Assembly: GCF_011299555.1 (NCBI RefSeq)
Contig: NZ_CP049857.1
Location: 2,852,001 to 2,916,000, forward strand
Length of the DNA stretch: 64,000 nucleotides
Source: Dysgonomonas sp. HDW5A
GTDB lineage: Bacteria > Bacteroidota > Bacteroidia > Bacteroidales > Dysgonomonadaceae
Reading direction: 5' to 3'
The notes beneath the pieces are model-generated. The model saw nothing but the letters and a program-made list of their open reading frames with translations, was not told the DNA's origin and searched no databases. Made by a program: the position numbers and the translations under genes. This document shows positions 46,019 through 55,135 of this stretch, one piece after another; within the stretch, counting starts at the first letter, position 1; each line of letters starts with the position of its first letter.

Positions 46019-48232
46019 ATGAAAATTTTAAAAAGTGCTTTCATTTTGAGTTTGTTTGCTCTGCCAATGTTTGGGCAAAACAAAGCACCGATCTATCTGG
46101 ACGAAACAAAGCCGGTAGAACAACGTATAGAAGATGCTCTTTCGAGAATGACATTGGAAGAGAAAGTAAAGATGTGTCATGCACAATCGAAGTTCAGTTC
46201 TCCGGGCGTACCTCGTTTGGGAATTCCTGAACTGTGGCATGCCGATGGACCTCACGGAGTACGTGCAGAAGTATTTTGGGATGAATGGGACAATGCCGGT
46301 TGGACAAATGACTCGTGTATAGCATTTCCTGCTCTGACAGCTTTGGCTGCTACCTGGAATCCCGAGATGGCAGCTCTTTACGGAAAAGTAATAGGAGAAG
46401 AGGCTCGTTACAGAAAGAAAGACGTTCTGTTAGGACCGGGTGTAAATATTTACAGAACTCCACTTAATGGTCGTAATTTCGAGTACATGGGCGAAGATCC
46501 TTTCTTGGCATCACGCATGGCTGTTCCTTATATCAAAGGAGTACAATCGAATGGTGTTGCAGCTTGTGTAAAACACTTTGCATTAAACAATCAAGAAATA
46601 GCACGTGGTCACATCAATGTAAATGTAAGCGACAGGGCTTTACACGAAATCTATCTTCCTGCATTTAAAGCAGCTGTTGAAGAAGCCGGAGTATGGTCTT
46701 TGATGGGAGCTTATAATCAATATAAAGGAGAACATTGCTGTCACAACTCCTATCTTTTGAACGATGTGTTGAAAGGTGACTGGAAATTTGACGGTGCCGT
46801 AATTGCCGACTGGGGTGGTACTCATAATACCGTTCAAGCTGCTAAAAACGGTTTGGATATAGAAATGGGAACTTGGACAGATGGTATGAGATGGAACAAA
46901 ACCAATGCTTATGATGAGTATTATTTAGCCGTTCCTTTCCTTAATATGTTGAAATCAGGTGAATTGAGCGAAGATTTAGTAAACGATAAAGTTCGTCGCA
47001 TACTACGTCTTATGTTCAGAACCAATATGAATACTAATAGACCTTGGGGTTCTTTCGGTACAGAAGAGCATATGTCGGCAGGGCAACAAATTGCTGAACA
47101 AGGCATTGTATTGCTTCAAAACAACAATAATGTATTACCTATCGATCTAAGCAAAACAAAGAAAATTGCGGTTATAGGTGAAAATGCAATCAAAGTAATG
47201 ACTGTAGGGGGAGGAAGTTCTTCTCTGAAAGTAAGATATGAAATATCTCCATTACAAGGTCTTCTGGATCGTGTAGGAACTCAATCAGAAGTAGTTTATG
47301 CACGTGGATATGTAGGCGGTAAATCTACTCAACAAGATGGCTTAAGCACAGGACAAGATCTGACCGAAACACGTTCGGTAGCCGAGTTGTTAGCAGAAGC
47401 TGTTAAAGTAGCTAAAGACGCTGATTTTGTGGTATTCATCGGTGGTTTGAACAAAGATGACGGACAAGATTGCGAAGGTAACGACCGTGCTGATTTAGGA
47501 TTACCATACGATCAGGATAAATTGATAGGAGAATTAGCTAAAGCAAACAAAAATCTGGCTGTAGTATTGATTTCTGGTAATGCTGTGGCAATGCCTTGGG
47601 TAGCTCAGGTTCCAGCAATTGTTCAAGGATGGTACAATGGTAGTGCTGCCGGAAAAGCATTAGCTTCGATATTAGTAGGTGATGTAAATCCTTCGGGAAA
47701 ACTACCGATGACTTTCCCCATTGCTCTTAAAGATAACAGCGCACATGCTTTGGGCGAATATCCGGGAGATAATGTAAACGTTACATACAACGAAGGTATT
47801 TTTGTAGGATATCGTTGGGCTGATAAAGAAAAGATCAAACCATTGTTCAGCTTTGGACATGGATTGAGCTATACTAAATTTCAATACGGAAAAGTAGCTG
47901 TAGATAATAAAACAATGTCTGCCAATGGAACAGTAACAGTAACCGTTCCCGTTAAAAACGTAGGAAGCCGTAAAGGTGAAGAAGTTGTACAATTGTACAT
48001 CAGCGATCTAAAATCGTCATTACCACGTCCGGTTAAAGAACTGAAAGGTTTCAGTAAAATAGCTCTTAATCCGGGTGAAGAAAAAAACGTAAGCTTTGTA
48101 ATAGATGCCGAAAAACTGAAATTCTATGACGATACTCGTCAGGAATGGGTTGCCGAACCGGGCACATTTGAAGCTGTAATCGGTGCTTCTTCTACAGATA
48201 TACGTGGAAAAGTAGCATTCGAATTAAAGTAA
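46019..48232 (+). CDS. Glycoside hydrolase family 3 beta-glucosidase-type enzyme
   Basis: This 737-residue secreted enzyme has a signal peptide (MKILKSAFILSLFALPMFGQ), a GH3 N-terminal barrel with the nucleophile in AVIADWGGTHN (Asp264) and KHFALNNQE, a GH3 C-terminal domain (IGGLNKDDGQDCEGNDRADL, LISGNAVAMPWV) and a fibronectin-III-like tail (GEEVVQLYISDLKSS). GH3 enzymes remove terminal beta-linked glucose or xylose. Specificity is not clear. A perfect AAGGTCTTAGACCTT palindrome overlaps the stop codon and a terminator follows at 48268. Confidence 0.93.
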   Translation: MKILKSAFILSLFALPMFGQNKAPIYLDETKPVEQRIEDALSRMTLEEKVKMCHAQSKFSSPGVPRLGIPELWHADGPHGVRAEVFWDEWDNAGWTNDSCIAFPALTALAATWNPEMAALYGKVIGEEARYRKKDVLLGPGVNIYRTPLNGRNFEYMGEDPFLASRMAVPYIKGVQSNGVAACVKHFALNNQEIARGHINVNVSDRALHEIYLPAFKAAVEEAGVWSLMGAYNQYKGEHCCHNSYLLNDVLKGDWKFDGAVIADWGGTHNTVQAAKNGLDIEMGTWTDGMRWNKTNAYDEYYLAVPFLNMLKSGELSEDLVNDKVRRILRLMFRTNMNTNRPWGSFGTEEHMSAGQQIAEQGIVLLQNNNNVLPIDLSKTKKIAVIGENAIKVMTVGGGSSSLKVRYEISPLQGLLDRVGTQSEVVYARGYVGGKSTQQDGLSTGQDLTETRSVAELLAEAVKVAKDADFVVFIGGLNKDDGQDCEGNDRADLGLPYDQDKLIGELAKANKNLAVVLISGNAVAMPWVAQVPAIVQGWYNGSAAGKALASILVGDVNPSGKLPMTFPIALKDNSAHALGEYPGDNVNVTYNEGIFVGYRWADKEKIKPLFSFGHGLSYTKFQYGKVAVDNKTMSANGTVTVTVPVKNVGSRKGEEVVQLYISDLKSSLPRPVKELKGFSKIALNPGEEKNVSFVIDAEKLKFYDDTRQEWVAEPGTFEAVIGASSTDIRGKVAFELK

Positions 48233-48245
48233 GGTCTTAGACCTT
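48231..48245. repeat. Short palindrome AAGGTCTTAGACCTT
   Basis: A perfect 15-bp palindrome starting inside the GH3 stop codon. Best-conserved member of the family. Confidence 0.8.
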
Positions 48246-48267
48246 CTTAATATATTCATGGTGTGTT

Positions 48268-48305
48268 TAGGGTTGTAGGCGAAAGCTTATGACCCTAGAT
48301 TTTTT
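48268..48305 (+). terminator. Terminator of GH3
   Basis: GGGTTGTAGGC and GCTTATGACCC pair fully (with G-T pairs) around a GAAA tetraloop, then TTTTTT. Confidence 0.85.
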
Positions 48306-48343
48306 GTGAGGTTTCCTACTTCTTAGTCAATAGACGGATTACT

Positions 48344-48383
48344 TAAAAAAAGTCTGTCCCTGCTTTTGCAAGCAAGAACAGAC
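48344..48383 (-). terminator. Terminator of the HD-family gene
   Basis: GTCTGT/ACAGAC stem with inner TGCTT/AAGCA pairing. An A-run at 48344-48350 gives a T-run on the minus strand. Confidence 0.8.
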
Positions 48384-48434
48384 GGGGCAATCATTATATA
48401 AGTAACTTCAAATAATAATTTCTTTTTTCAGTTT

Positions 48435-49049
48435 TTATAACGAACTCAATTCTGCCTCTATATTTATCCGGGCTTGCCTTTCGTATTTGTTATAAAAATG
48501 TTCCGATTTAAAAATGCGATCCATAGCCAGAAAATACTTCAAGACTTTTTTTCTTCCTGCTTTATACTCACCATCTGTATAAACAAAAAATTCTTTGCGT
48601 AAGTTCTCCGAATATTCGGTATATTTTTTAGGAGCTTTACCCAGAATTGCTAAATCGGCATCGATAAATAGTTGAGTCGTCAAATCATTGCCCGGCTCAT
48701 GCCCTTTAGTCGCCAAAATCTGGAGTACACATTGTGTTGTCTGATCTTTAGGGAAGCCCATTTCATGTAGTCTCATTTGTGCTTTATCAGCACTCTGTGC
48801 TTCGTTATCACTGCGTAGCGCATTATATACAATATCATGGTAAAAAACCGAAAACAGAGCTGTGTCCCATTGCGGAATGCGATCTCTGACATCGGATAAT
48901 TCGCCTATAATAGCTTCCAGATGGTTTAAGTTATGATAATAACGTCCCGCATCACAATAGTTGATAACAACTTCATTCCAAAGTTGTTTGCATAACAAAT
49001 CATCTGTCGTATATTTTTTTACCAGTTCTGTGAATATTATTTTTAGCAT
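48435..49049 (-). CDS. HD-superfamily predicted metal-dependent phosphohydrolase (COG4339)
   Basis: This 204-residue protein has RYYHNLNHL, the HD pair in FSVFYHDIVYN, and FIDADLAILG, matching the COG4339 family, often mis-annotated as an NMDA-receptor subunit. Metal-dependent phosphohydrolase activity is predicted from motif only. One copy of a 77-bp direct repeat lies upstream of its start. Confidence 0.82.
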   Translation of the reverse strand: MLKIIFTELVKKYTTDDLLCKQLWNEVVINYCDAGRYYHNLNHLEAIIGELSDVRDRIPQWDTALFSVFYHDIVYNALRSDNEAQSADKAQMRLHEMGFPKDQTTQCVLQILATKGHEPGNDLTTQLFIDADLAILGKAPKKYTEYSENLRKEFFVYTDGEYKAGRKKVLKYFLAMDRIFKSEHFYNKYERQARINIEAELSSL

Positions 49050-49121
49050 AATACAAGCCGATTTTGTGTTTTAAGGACTTGAACCTTTTTTGTTGCTTTG
49101 ATAAATACTTTGTAATCACTA

Positions 49122-49200
49122 GAAATATAAATATAATGAAAAAATCTAATATTGGCTTCCTATATCCGTAATTATTGAGATATTTAAAGTTACAATCTCT
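49122..49200 (-). repeat. Direct repeat copy 1 flanking the DJ-1 gene
   Basis: About 77 bp sharing roughly nine in ten bases with 50115-50192 (both begin AAATATAAATATAATGAAAA). It lies upstream of the HD gene as copy 2 lies upstream of the DJ-1/PfpI gene. Confidence 0.8.
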
Positions 49201-49237
49201 GTTGTCACTTTTTATTGGTGGAAATAAAGGGGATGAG

Positions 49238-49273
49238 AAAAGGCTGAATTATTATGTGATAATTCAGCCTTTT
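49238..49273 (-). terminator. Terminator of the DJ-1/PfpI gene
   Basis: Perfect 15-bp stem AAAAGGCTGAATTAT/ATAATTCAGCCTTTT with a 6-nt loop. Confidence 0.92.
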
Positions 49274-49300
49274 ATATATATATGTATAATTTAGTCTTCT

Positions 49301-50098
49301 TTATTTATCGTTTTTGTTTAATTCTTTAAGAATAGCTTCGCCGACACCTTGAGCTGATTGAGGATTCTGGCCGGTGATTACCCTTTGGTCAACTGTAACA
49401 TGGGGAGTAAAAGGTGCTGATTTTTCGAATATTGCTCCACGTTCAATCAATTTGCTTTCTAAAAGAAAGGGAACGATGTTATCGAGTTTTACTGCAGCTT
49501 CTTCTTCGTTTGTAAAGCTGTTTATTTTTTTATTGTTGACTAGATATTGCCCATCACTCAATTTGATATTAACAAGTCCGGCAGGACCATGGCATACCGC
49601 TGCTACAACTCCTTTGTTTTCGTAAATTTTTGCTGCAATTGCTGCCAGTTCCTTATTATCAGCAAAGTCCCACATGGTACCATGTCCTCCTGCATAGAAA
49701 ATTGACACATAATTGTCGGGAATAACTTCAGTAGGTTTCATCGTATTCTCTATCTTTTCGTGGTACTCTTTATTGTCCCAAAAATTTTTATTAATGGAAT
49801 CGTTTAGATCGAACCCATCAACCGGAGCTTTTCCTCCTAGAGGACTAACAAAGTCTATTTCGTAACCCGCTTCATGTAATACATGCCAAGGATGTGAAAC
49901 TTCCGATAAGTAGAAGCCTGTAGGTTCTCCTGTATTGCCTTTTTTGTCGTGACTGGTTACTACAAATAATATTTTCTTTTTGGTTACCTCTTCTTTAGGT
50001 ATTTGTGTATTGTCTTGCACTTTTGTATTTTGCTTGCATGCAGCTAGCATAACGACACAAAGCAGAAATAAACCTAAAATAGCTTTTATCTTTTTCAT
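49301..50098 (-). CDS. DJ-1/PfpI-family lipoprotein (type 1 glutamine amidotransferase-like)
   Basis: This 265-residue protein has a lipobox (VMLAAC, Cys about residue 21) and a DJ-1/PfpI domain: KILFVVTSHDKKGNTGEPTG, FYAGGHGTMWDFADN, and the nucleophile Cys in VAAVCHGPAGL. It resembles Hsp31/HchA-type glyoxalase-III or chaperone proteins. Export to the periplasm as a lipoprotein is unusual for this mostly cytoplasmic family. It is bordered by ~77-bp direct repeats. Confidence 0.85.
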   Translation of the reverse strand: MKKIKAILGLFLLCVVMLAACKQNTKVQDNTQIPKEEVTKKKILFVVTSHDKKGNTGEPTGFYLSEVSHPWHVLHEAGYEIDFVSPLGGKAPVDGFDLNDSINKNFWDNKEYHEKIENTMKPTEVIPDNYVSIFYAGGHGTMWDFADNKELAAIAAKIYENKGVVAAVCHGPAGLVNIKLSDGQYLVNNKKINSFTNEEEAAVKLDNIVPFLLESKLIERGAIFEKSAPFTPHVTVDQRVITGQNPQSAQGVGEAILKELNKNDK

Positions 50099-50114
50099 TT
50101 TTACTGTGATTTAT

Positions 50115-50192
50115 TAAATATAAATATAATGAAAAGATCTAATATTTGCTCCCTATATTCGTAATTATTGAAATATTTAAGGTTATACTCTG
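50115..50192 (-). repeat. Direct repeat copy 2 flanking the DJ-1 gene
   Basis: Matches 49122-49200. It starts 17 nt upstream of the DJ-1/PfpI start codon. Confidence 0.8.
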
Positions 50193-50246
50193 TTTATGAT
50201 TTGATAATGTGAGGTTGTAAGAGTTGAGATTTGATAGTATCCCGAC

Positions 50247-50411
50247 CGCACTACAATTGCCGACAATACTTATCCTTTTGTAGGCGACTTTTATGCTATA
50301 ACGACTGATACTCGAAATGAAAATGTAGCAAAATTTATCGAATTTATACTGTCGCCGCAAGGTCAGGAACTAGTCAAAAAAACAGGATATTCGCCGATAA
50401 TTAAATTTTAG
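50247..50411 (+). pseudogene. 3' stump of a PstS-like substrate-binding protein gene
   Basis: A plus-strand frame ending at TAG 50409-50411 encodes about 54 residues: NTYPFVGDFYAITTDT, then FIEFILSPQGQELVKKTGYS and PIIKF. This is the C-terminal part of a PBP/PstS-like phosphate-binding protein. The upstream frame has stops at once, so the 5' part is gone. It overlaps the stop codon of the convergent lipoprotein gene. Confidence 0.72.
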
Positions 50412-51520
50412 TTTTCATTCGTATTATCAGCTCTGTCTTTGTATATGATTTCTTTGGCTAGCTTGATATTTTTACCATCCCAATGGTAATATCGTACTTT
50501 TTTGTATAAAGTTTCCATTATGGGATTTCCGTTTTTATCTTCCACATAGTTTCCTTGACCATCGTCTTTTGCTTGTGCTTCATGCTCGCTGGCAACGATG
50601 AGTTCTTCTATCGGTATGCCGCAATCCGATGGATAATCGAATGTGTTGAAGGTTTGATTGTACTCATTAAACATATTATGGACATCGGCATTTTCAATTA
50701 ATAACGTTTTCCCATTATTCAATTTTACAGGGAAATACACCTTAGTATATTCCTCATAGCCATACTCTCCTGTGCCGAATCCTTGTATCAATTCAATAAG
50801 TTTATTATCCGATTTGGCAATGAAGACATTTCCGTCCGACTCAGGGCAACTCTCGCCATGATGCCAGTATATTTTGACAATCTTAGGCTCGCCTTTCAAA
50901 GCAGTATTTATATCTTCAATTGTAAAATGATTGTAGTAATCTATTCCTGCCAAATTAACTACAGTAGATAGGGTGTCGGATAACGATATCGGTTGCCATG
51001 AGTATTCACGAGGCGTATATACCAGCTTGAACCGATAGCCGGGTTGGTCGTATATAGTTTCTTCTACCGAATTTTGACCTAGAATAAATTGGGTATACGT
51101 GTTTCCGAGATCAATATTTTCGTCTTTTATATAGCCTATACCACCTAGATAAGTATCGCCAAGTCCGTTATTGAATTTTATCTGATACCATTTTATATCT
51201 GTTTCGGGGTCAATACCCTCACGTATGAGTGTTATAAACGAAAAAGGGGCAAGTGTAGCTATTACCGAACCTTCGCTGTTAGGTGCACAATACACTTTAG
51301 TTGTATTTTCGAAAGTAAAGCGATACATATTTTTACCCTTGTCATATGCCTGAGAATCCCAAAGAAGATCTCCAAGTGTGAAAAGTTCCATATATTGAAA
51401 ATGGGCAGAAGTATCACATGCCATGCTTGCTTGAGTTTGCTCAGCTAAGACTTGTTCTTTGCTTTTAGAACAGCTTGACAATAAAAATAATACACCGAAT
51501 AATAGAGTTAATCGAATCAT
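50408..51520 (-). CDS. Large lipoprotein, possible SH3-like domain
   Basis: This 370-residue protein has a lipobox (LFLLSSC, Cys about residue 17). Residues about 75-135 contain a possible bacterial SH3-like strand set (KVYCAPNSEGSVIATLAPFS, IKWYQIKFNN). A later part has GESCPESDGNVFIAK and a C-terminal acidic end. No enzyme family is recognised. The stop overlaps a PstS-like stump on the other strand. Confidence 0.68.
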   Translation of the reverse strand: MIRLTLLFGVLFLLSSCSKSKEQVLAEQTQASMACDTSAHFQYMELFTLGDLLWDSQAYDKGKNMYRFTFENTTKVYCAPNSEGSVIATLAPFSFITLIREGIDPETDIKWYQIKFNNGLGDTYLGGIGYIKDENIDLGNTYTQFILGQNSVEETIYDQPGYRFKLVYTPREYSWQPISLSDTLSTVVNLAGIDYYNHFTIEDINTALKGEPKIVKIYWHHGESCPESDGNVFIAKSDNKLIELIQGFGTGEYGYEEYTKVYFPVKLNNGKTLLIENADVHNMFNEYNQTFNTFDYPSDCGIPIEELIVASEHEAQAKDDGQGNYVEDKNGNPIMETLYKKVRYYHWDGKNIKLAKEIIYKDRADNTNEN

Positions 51521-51554
51521 AGTGTGTTGTTTTTTGTAGATGTAAAGAAAATGA

Positions 51555-51589
51555 AAAAGCCTGAGCTTATATCAATAGCTCAGGCTTTT
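51555..51589 (-). terminator. Terminator of the nfn gene pair
   Basis: 13-bp stem AAAAGCCTGAGCT/AGCTCAGGCTTTT, located 69 nt after the gltA-type stop. Confidence 0.92.
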
Positions 51590-51657
51590 ATTATGTAAAT
51601 GAGATTAAATCTCTTTTTCTTTATTTATGCTGACCTCAATAAAAAAGGTTACGGCCT

Positions 51658-53133
51658 TTAGTTTGCTGTCAAAGCCTCGTCCATTGCTGCGGCAGCCTTG
51701 CGACCGTCTCCCATAGCCAGGATAACTGTTGCACCACCACGTACAATATCGCCACCGGCATATACATCCGAGAGATGAGTTTGCATAGTGTCCTGATTGA
51801 TAACTACCGTTCCCCATTTAGTTACTTCCAGTCCTGAGAACGAAGAAGGGATAAGTGGGTTTGGAGATACTCCAACGCTTACAATAACCTCATCTACCTC
51901 AACCCATTCGGTTGCGTCTTTGATAGGAACAGGCTTGCGACGTCCCGAAGGATCAGGCTCTCCTAATTCCATTTTTTGAAGAAGCATGCGTTGCACACGT
52001 CCTTTGTCGTCACCTTCGTAACAAATCGGATTGTGAAGCGTAAGGAATTCGATACCTTCCTCTTTGGCATGTTTCACTTCTTCGAGACGGGCGGGCATCT
52101 CTTCATCCGAACGGCGATATACTACCATGGCACGCTCAGCACCCAGTCGGCGAGCCGTACGCACAGCATCCATAGCTGTATTACCTGCTCCGATGATAGC
52201 TACCTTTTTACCCATTTGAACAGGGGTGTCGCTCTCAGGGTTCGAAGCATCCATTAGGTTGACACGTGTAAGAAATTCATTTGCCGACATCACTCCGATC
52301 AGGTTTTCGCCCGGAATATTCATGAAGTTGGGCAGTCCTGCACCACTTGCTACAAATATACCTTTGAAACCCTCGTTGCGTAGGTCTTCGTGGCTGATGG
52401 TTTTTCCTACAATGCAATTCTTAATGAATTTAACTCCTATACTGCGTAATACGTCTATTTCGACATCCACTATTTCGTTTGGTAAACGAAATTCGGGAAT
52501 ACCATATTTCAATACACCGCCTATTTCGTGTAAAGCTTCGAATACGGTAACATCGTAGCCTCTTTTTGCCATGTCTCCTGCAAATGAAAGCCCGGCAGGT
52601 CCCGATCCTACAACAGCTATTTTAGTACCGTTGCATACAGGCATCTCGGGGGCAGATACTATTCCGTTGAGGCGTTCGTAATCGGCAGCAAAGCGTTCTA
52701 AGTAACCGATTCCTACAGCTTCTTTACCCATCTTCTTAACATAGATACATTGTGCCTCACATTGTTTTTCCTGTGGGCAAACCCGTCCGCAAACAGCAGG
52801 TAATGCACTCGTTTCTTTTAAAGTTCGGGCAGCTTCAACAAACTCGCCTCTCTCTATATTCTTAATGAATGTGGGTATATTTATTTCAACAGGACATCCT
52901 GTAACACAAGTAGGATTGGCACAATCGAGGCAGCGACCTGCTTCGAAGATAGCCTGTTCTTGCGAAAGTCCCTGATTTACTTCTTCTTTCAGTTTGTGGC
53001 TGCGGTATTCTGCATCCAGTTCGGGCATGTGTACACGGGGACGGTCGGCACGTTCTTTAGCTTTTACGCTTTTACGTAATTCGCTGCGCCATGGCTCACC
53101 CCATTTTTGTTTCATATATTCTTGACGTGTCAT
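51658..53133 (-). CDS. gltA: NADPH-dependent glutamate-synthase-type flavoprotein (GltA/NfnB)
   Basis: The ATG at 53133 gives 491 residues (MTRQEYMKQKWGEPWRSELR); the upstream extension is not family-like. The N-terminus has Cys motifs for iron-sulfur clusters (CLDCANPTCVTGC, VCGRVCPQEKQCEAQC), then FAD (VVGSGPAGLSFAG) and NADPH (IIGAGNTAMDAV) sites and a C-terminal YAGGDIVRGGATVI. Directly upstream on the same strand is an NfnA-like subunit gene, so this is more likely the large subunit of the electron-bifurcating transhydrogenase NfnAB than a partner of glutamate synthase GltB, which is not here. Confidence 0.92.
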   Translation of the reverse strand: MTRQEYMKQKWGEPWRSELRKSVKAKERADRPRVHMPELDAEYRSHKLKEEVNQGLSQEQAIFEAGRCLDCANPTCVTGCPVEINIPTFIKNIERGEFVEAARTLKETSALPAVCGRVCPQEKQCEAQCIYVKKMGKEAVGIGYLERFAADYERLNGIVSAPEMPVCNGTKIAVVGSGPAGLSFAGDMAKRGYDVTVFEALHEIGGVLKYGIPEFRLPNEIVDVEIDVLRSIGVKFIKNCIVGKTISHEDLRNEGFKGIFVASGAGLPNFMNIPGENLIGVMSANEFLTRVNLMDASNPESDTPVQMGKKVAIIGAGNTAMDAVRTARRLGAERAMVVYRRSDEEMPARLEEVKHAKEEGIEFLTLHNPICYEGDDKGRVQRMLLQKMELGEPDPSGRRKPVPIKDATEWVEVDEVIVSVGVSPNPLIPSSFSGLEVTKWGTVVINQDTMQTHLSDVYAGGDIVRGGATVILAMGDGRKAAAAMDEALTAN

Positions 53134-53246
53134 CTTTTTCCTGATAGTTTTAGGTTTGGGTAGGGACGTATTGTATACGCCCGAAAATAATAAATAATTT
53201 AGCATGTGAGCATATTCAATACGTCACTGCTGATACTATTGTTCTG

Positions 53247-54029
53247 TTAATTATAGGCTTTTAGTCGCATCAACATTTCGTCGAAATCAACTTTGTGCGC
53301 ATCAAATTCAGGTCCGTCAACACATACAAAACGTGTTTTTCCATCTACCGATATACGACATGCACCACACATACCTGTTCCGTCTACCATTATGGTATTC
53401 AGTGAAGCCATTGTCGGAACATTGTACTTTTCGGTAAGAAGCGATACAAATTTCATCATAATGGCAGGTCCTATGGTAACACACATGTCTACCTTTTCGC
53501 GGTTGATAACCGATTCTACACCATTAGTAACTAATCCTTTTTGTCCGTACGAACCATCGTCAGTCATAACTATTACTTCGTCCGAATATTCGGCTACCTG
53601 TTCTTCGAGAATAACCAAATCTTTAGTACGTGCAGCAAGTACTGATATTACACGGTTGCCGGCTTTTTTCATAGCTTCGATAATGGGTAACATGGGTGCA
53701 ATACCTACACCTCCTCCGGCACAAACTACTGTTCCAAAGTTCTCGATGTGAGTAGCTCTACCCAGTGGTCCTACAAGATCGGTAATATAATCTCCTGCTT
53801 CGAGGTTGCAGATTTTTTCACTTGATGCTCCTACATTTTGAATGACGAGCGAAATAGTTCCTTTTTCGGTATCCGATTTAGCGATGGTTAGTGGAATACG
53901 TTCACCTTTGTCGCCAACCTTAACAATAACAAAGTGTCCGGCTTTGCGGCTGCGTGCTATAAGTGGAGCCTCTACTACGAACTCTACCACCTTAGGCGAG
54001 AAGTATTCTTTACGTACGATTCTATTCAT
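53247..54029 (-). CDS. nfnA: NfnA/SudB-type FAD/NAD-binding subunit
   Basis: This 260-residue protein has the ferredoxin-NADP reductase fold: FVIVKVGDKGERIPLTI (FAD), GPLGRATHIENFG, VCAGGGVGIAPMLPI (NAD) and a C-terminal [2Fe-2S] cluster motif GTGMCGACRISV plus a later Cys. With the 51658 gene it should form NfnAB, which couples NADH, NADPH and ferredoxin. A TATATTTG box (plus-strand 54048-54055) lies 19 nt before the start. The gap to the partner is 113 nt. Confidence 0.9.
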   Translation of the reverse strand: MNRIVRKEYFSPKVVEFVVEAPLIARSRKAGHFVIVKVGDKGERIPLTIAKSDTEKGTISLVIQNVGASSEKICNLEAGDYITDLVGPLGRATHIENFGTVVCAGGGVGIAPMLPIIEAMKKAGNRVISVLAARTKDLVILEEQVAEYSDEVIVMTDDGSYGQKGLVTNGVESVINREKVDMCVTIGPAIMMKFVSLLTEKYNVPTMASLNTIMVDGTGMCGACRISVDGKTRFVCVDGPEFDAHKVDFDEMLMRLKAYN

Positions 54030-54190
54030 AAGTTATTAGTTTGGATGCAAATATACTAAAATGATAGATATGTTGATAGATTTTATCTAATATTGATAGA
54101 TGAAATGTTTAACTTTTACTAAAAGTAATTCATTCGCAGTTTTAATGCTATTATTTAATACCCGGATAACACTTTTTGTTGATATATAAT

Positions 54191-55135
54191 TCAAGCAATG
54201 AATATAGCTAAAAGAGTGAAAATGATGAATGTTATCAAAATTAAAACAATATCGATTAAAATGATTACGGCTCCTTTTATATTCGCGATGTATCGTTTTT
54301 CATCGTAAAATAGGCGATGTGCCCTGAAAAAATAAAGAATGGCATAGACGAAGATCGCAGCAGTTACAATCATTGAGACCATGTTAGGTAAATGTATCCA
54401 TTCGAAAGCTGTCTCACATATATTGAGAATGGTTATTACTAAAAGAAGAAACGAGAAATAATGCAAGGTAAAGATACCGCTGTCGAAGTATATAAACTTC
54501 TTTTTGTTATGAAACAACCACAACCAAAAAGCAAAGATAGGCATGTAAATAAATAACACTTTGGGAAGGTTGTGCAAAATAAATTCATTGATTCTTTTTT
54601 GTTTATCGCTGTCTTTACTCTCAGAAGCTTTTAAAGCCAACTTTGTTTTATAATATTCACGGATTGGTATATTTTTAATTTGATCTAAAGAATCTAATTG
54701 CGCAAGAGTGTGTACGGGATATTCAGTTTGTAACCCGGTGACTTTATTAACATCTTTAACCGAAAGATCTATGTTTCCGATGTTTACAGTTATATATTGC
54801 TTTTTATCCGATTTTTCCGGTAAAATACCGGGAATGAAAAATGCGATGAAGCTTATAAATATATACAGTTTTATAGGATCGACATACGATTTGCGTTTTC
54901 CCGTAATATATGCTTTCGATAATGTGGCAGGTGAAAACAGCAATAGTTTGATGGTAGACCAGAATGAGCTGTCGTAGTGCAATAAGTCTGAGATAAAATG
55001 TTTAAACAGATGAATGAATGACTGGCGAACTTCAGTATTTTCTTGTCCGCAACGAGGACAAAAGCTCTCGGCAACAAATCTTCCGCAATTCTCACAAGTT
55101 CTATTCTCTCTGGTTGTACGTTTACTCATCTGCAA
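54191..55135 (-). CDS. DUF3667 membrane protein with N-terminal zinc ribbon
   Basis: This 314-residue protein has a zinc ribbon (CENCGRFVAESFCPRCGQ) followed by the conserved DUF3667 segment SFWSTIKLLLFSPATLSKAY and ITGKRKSYVDPIKLYIF, then about five helices. The family is common in Bacteroidetes and uncharacterised. A TATCTTTG box (plus-strand 55191-55198) is 55 nt upstream. Met3 (55129) is an alternative start. Confidence 0.88.
   Translation of the reverse strand: MQMSKRTTRENRTCENCGRFVAESFCPRCGQENTEVRQSFIHLFKHFISDLLHYDSSFWSTIKLLLFSPATLSKAYITGKRKSYVDPIKLYIFISFIAFFIPGILPEKSDKKQYITVNIGNIDLSVKDVNKVTGLQTEYPVHTLAQLDSLDQIKNIPIREYYKTKLALKASESKDSDKQKRINEFILHNLPKVLFIYMPIFAFWLWLFHNKKKFIYFDSGIFTLHYFSFLLLVITILNICETAFEWIHLPNMVSMIVTAAIFVYAILYFFRAHRLFYDEKRYIANIKGAVIILIDIVLILITFIIFTLLAIFIA

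Noticed and set aside
53150-53215. Hairpin-like GGGACGTATTG region as a terminator between nfnA and the gltA-type gene
   Set aside because: Stem is short and imperfect, with no clear T-run, so it is not listed as a feature.
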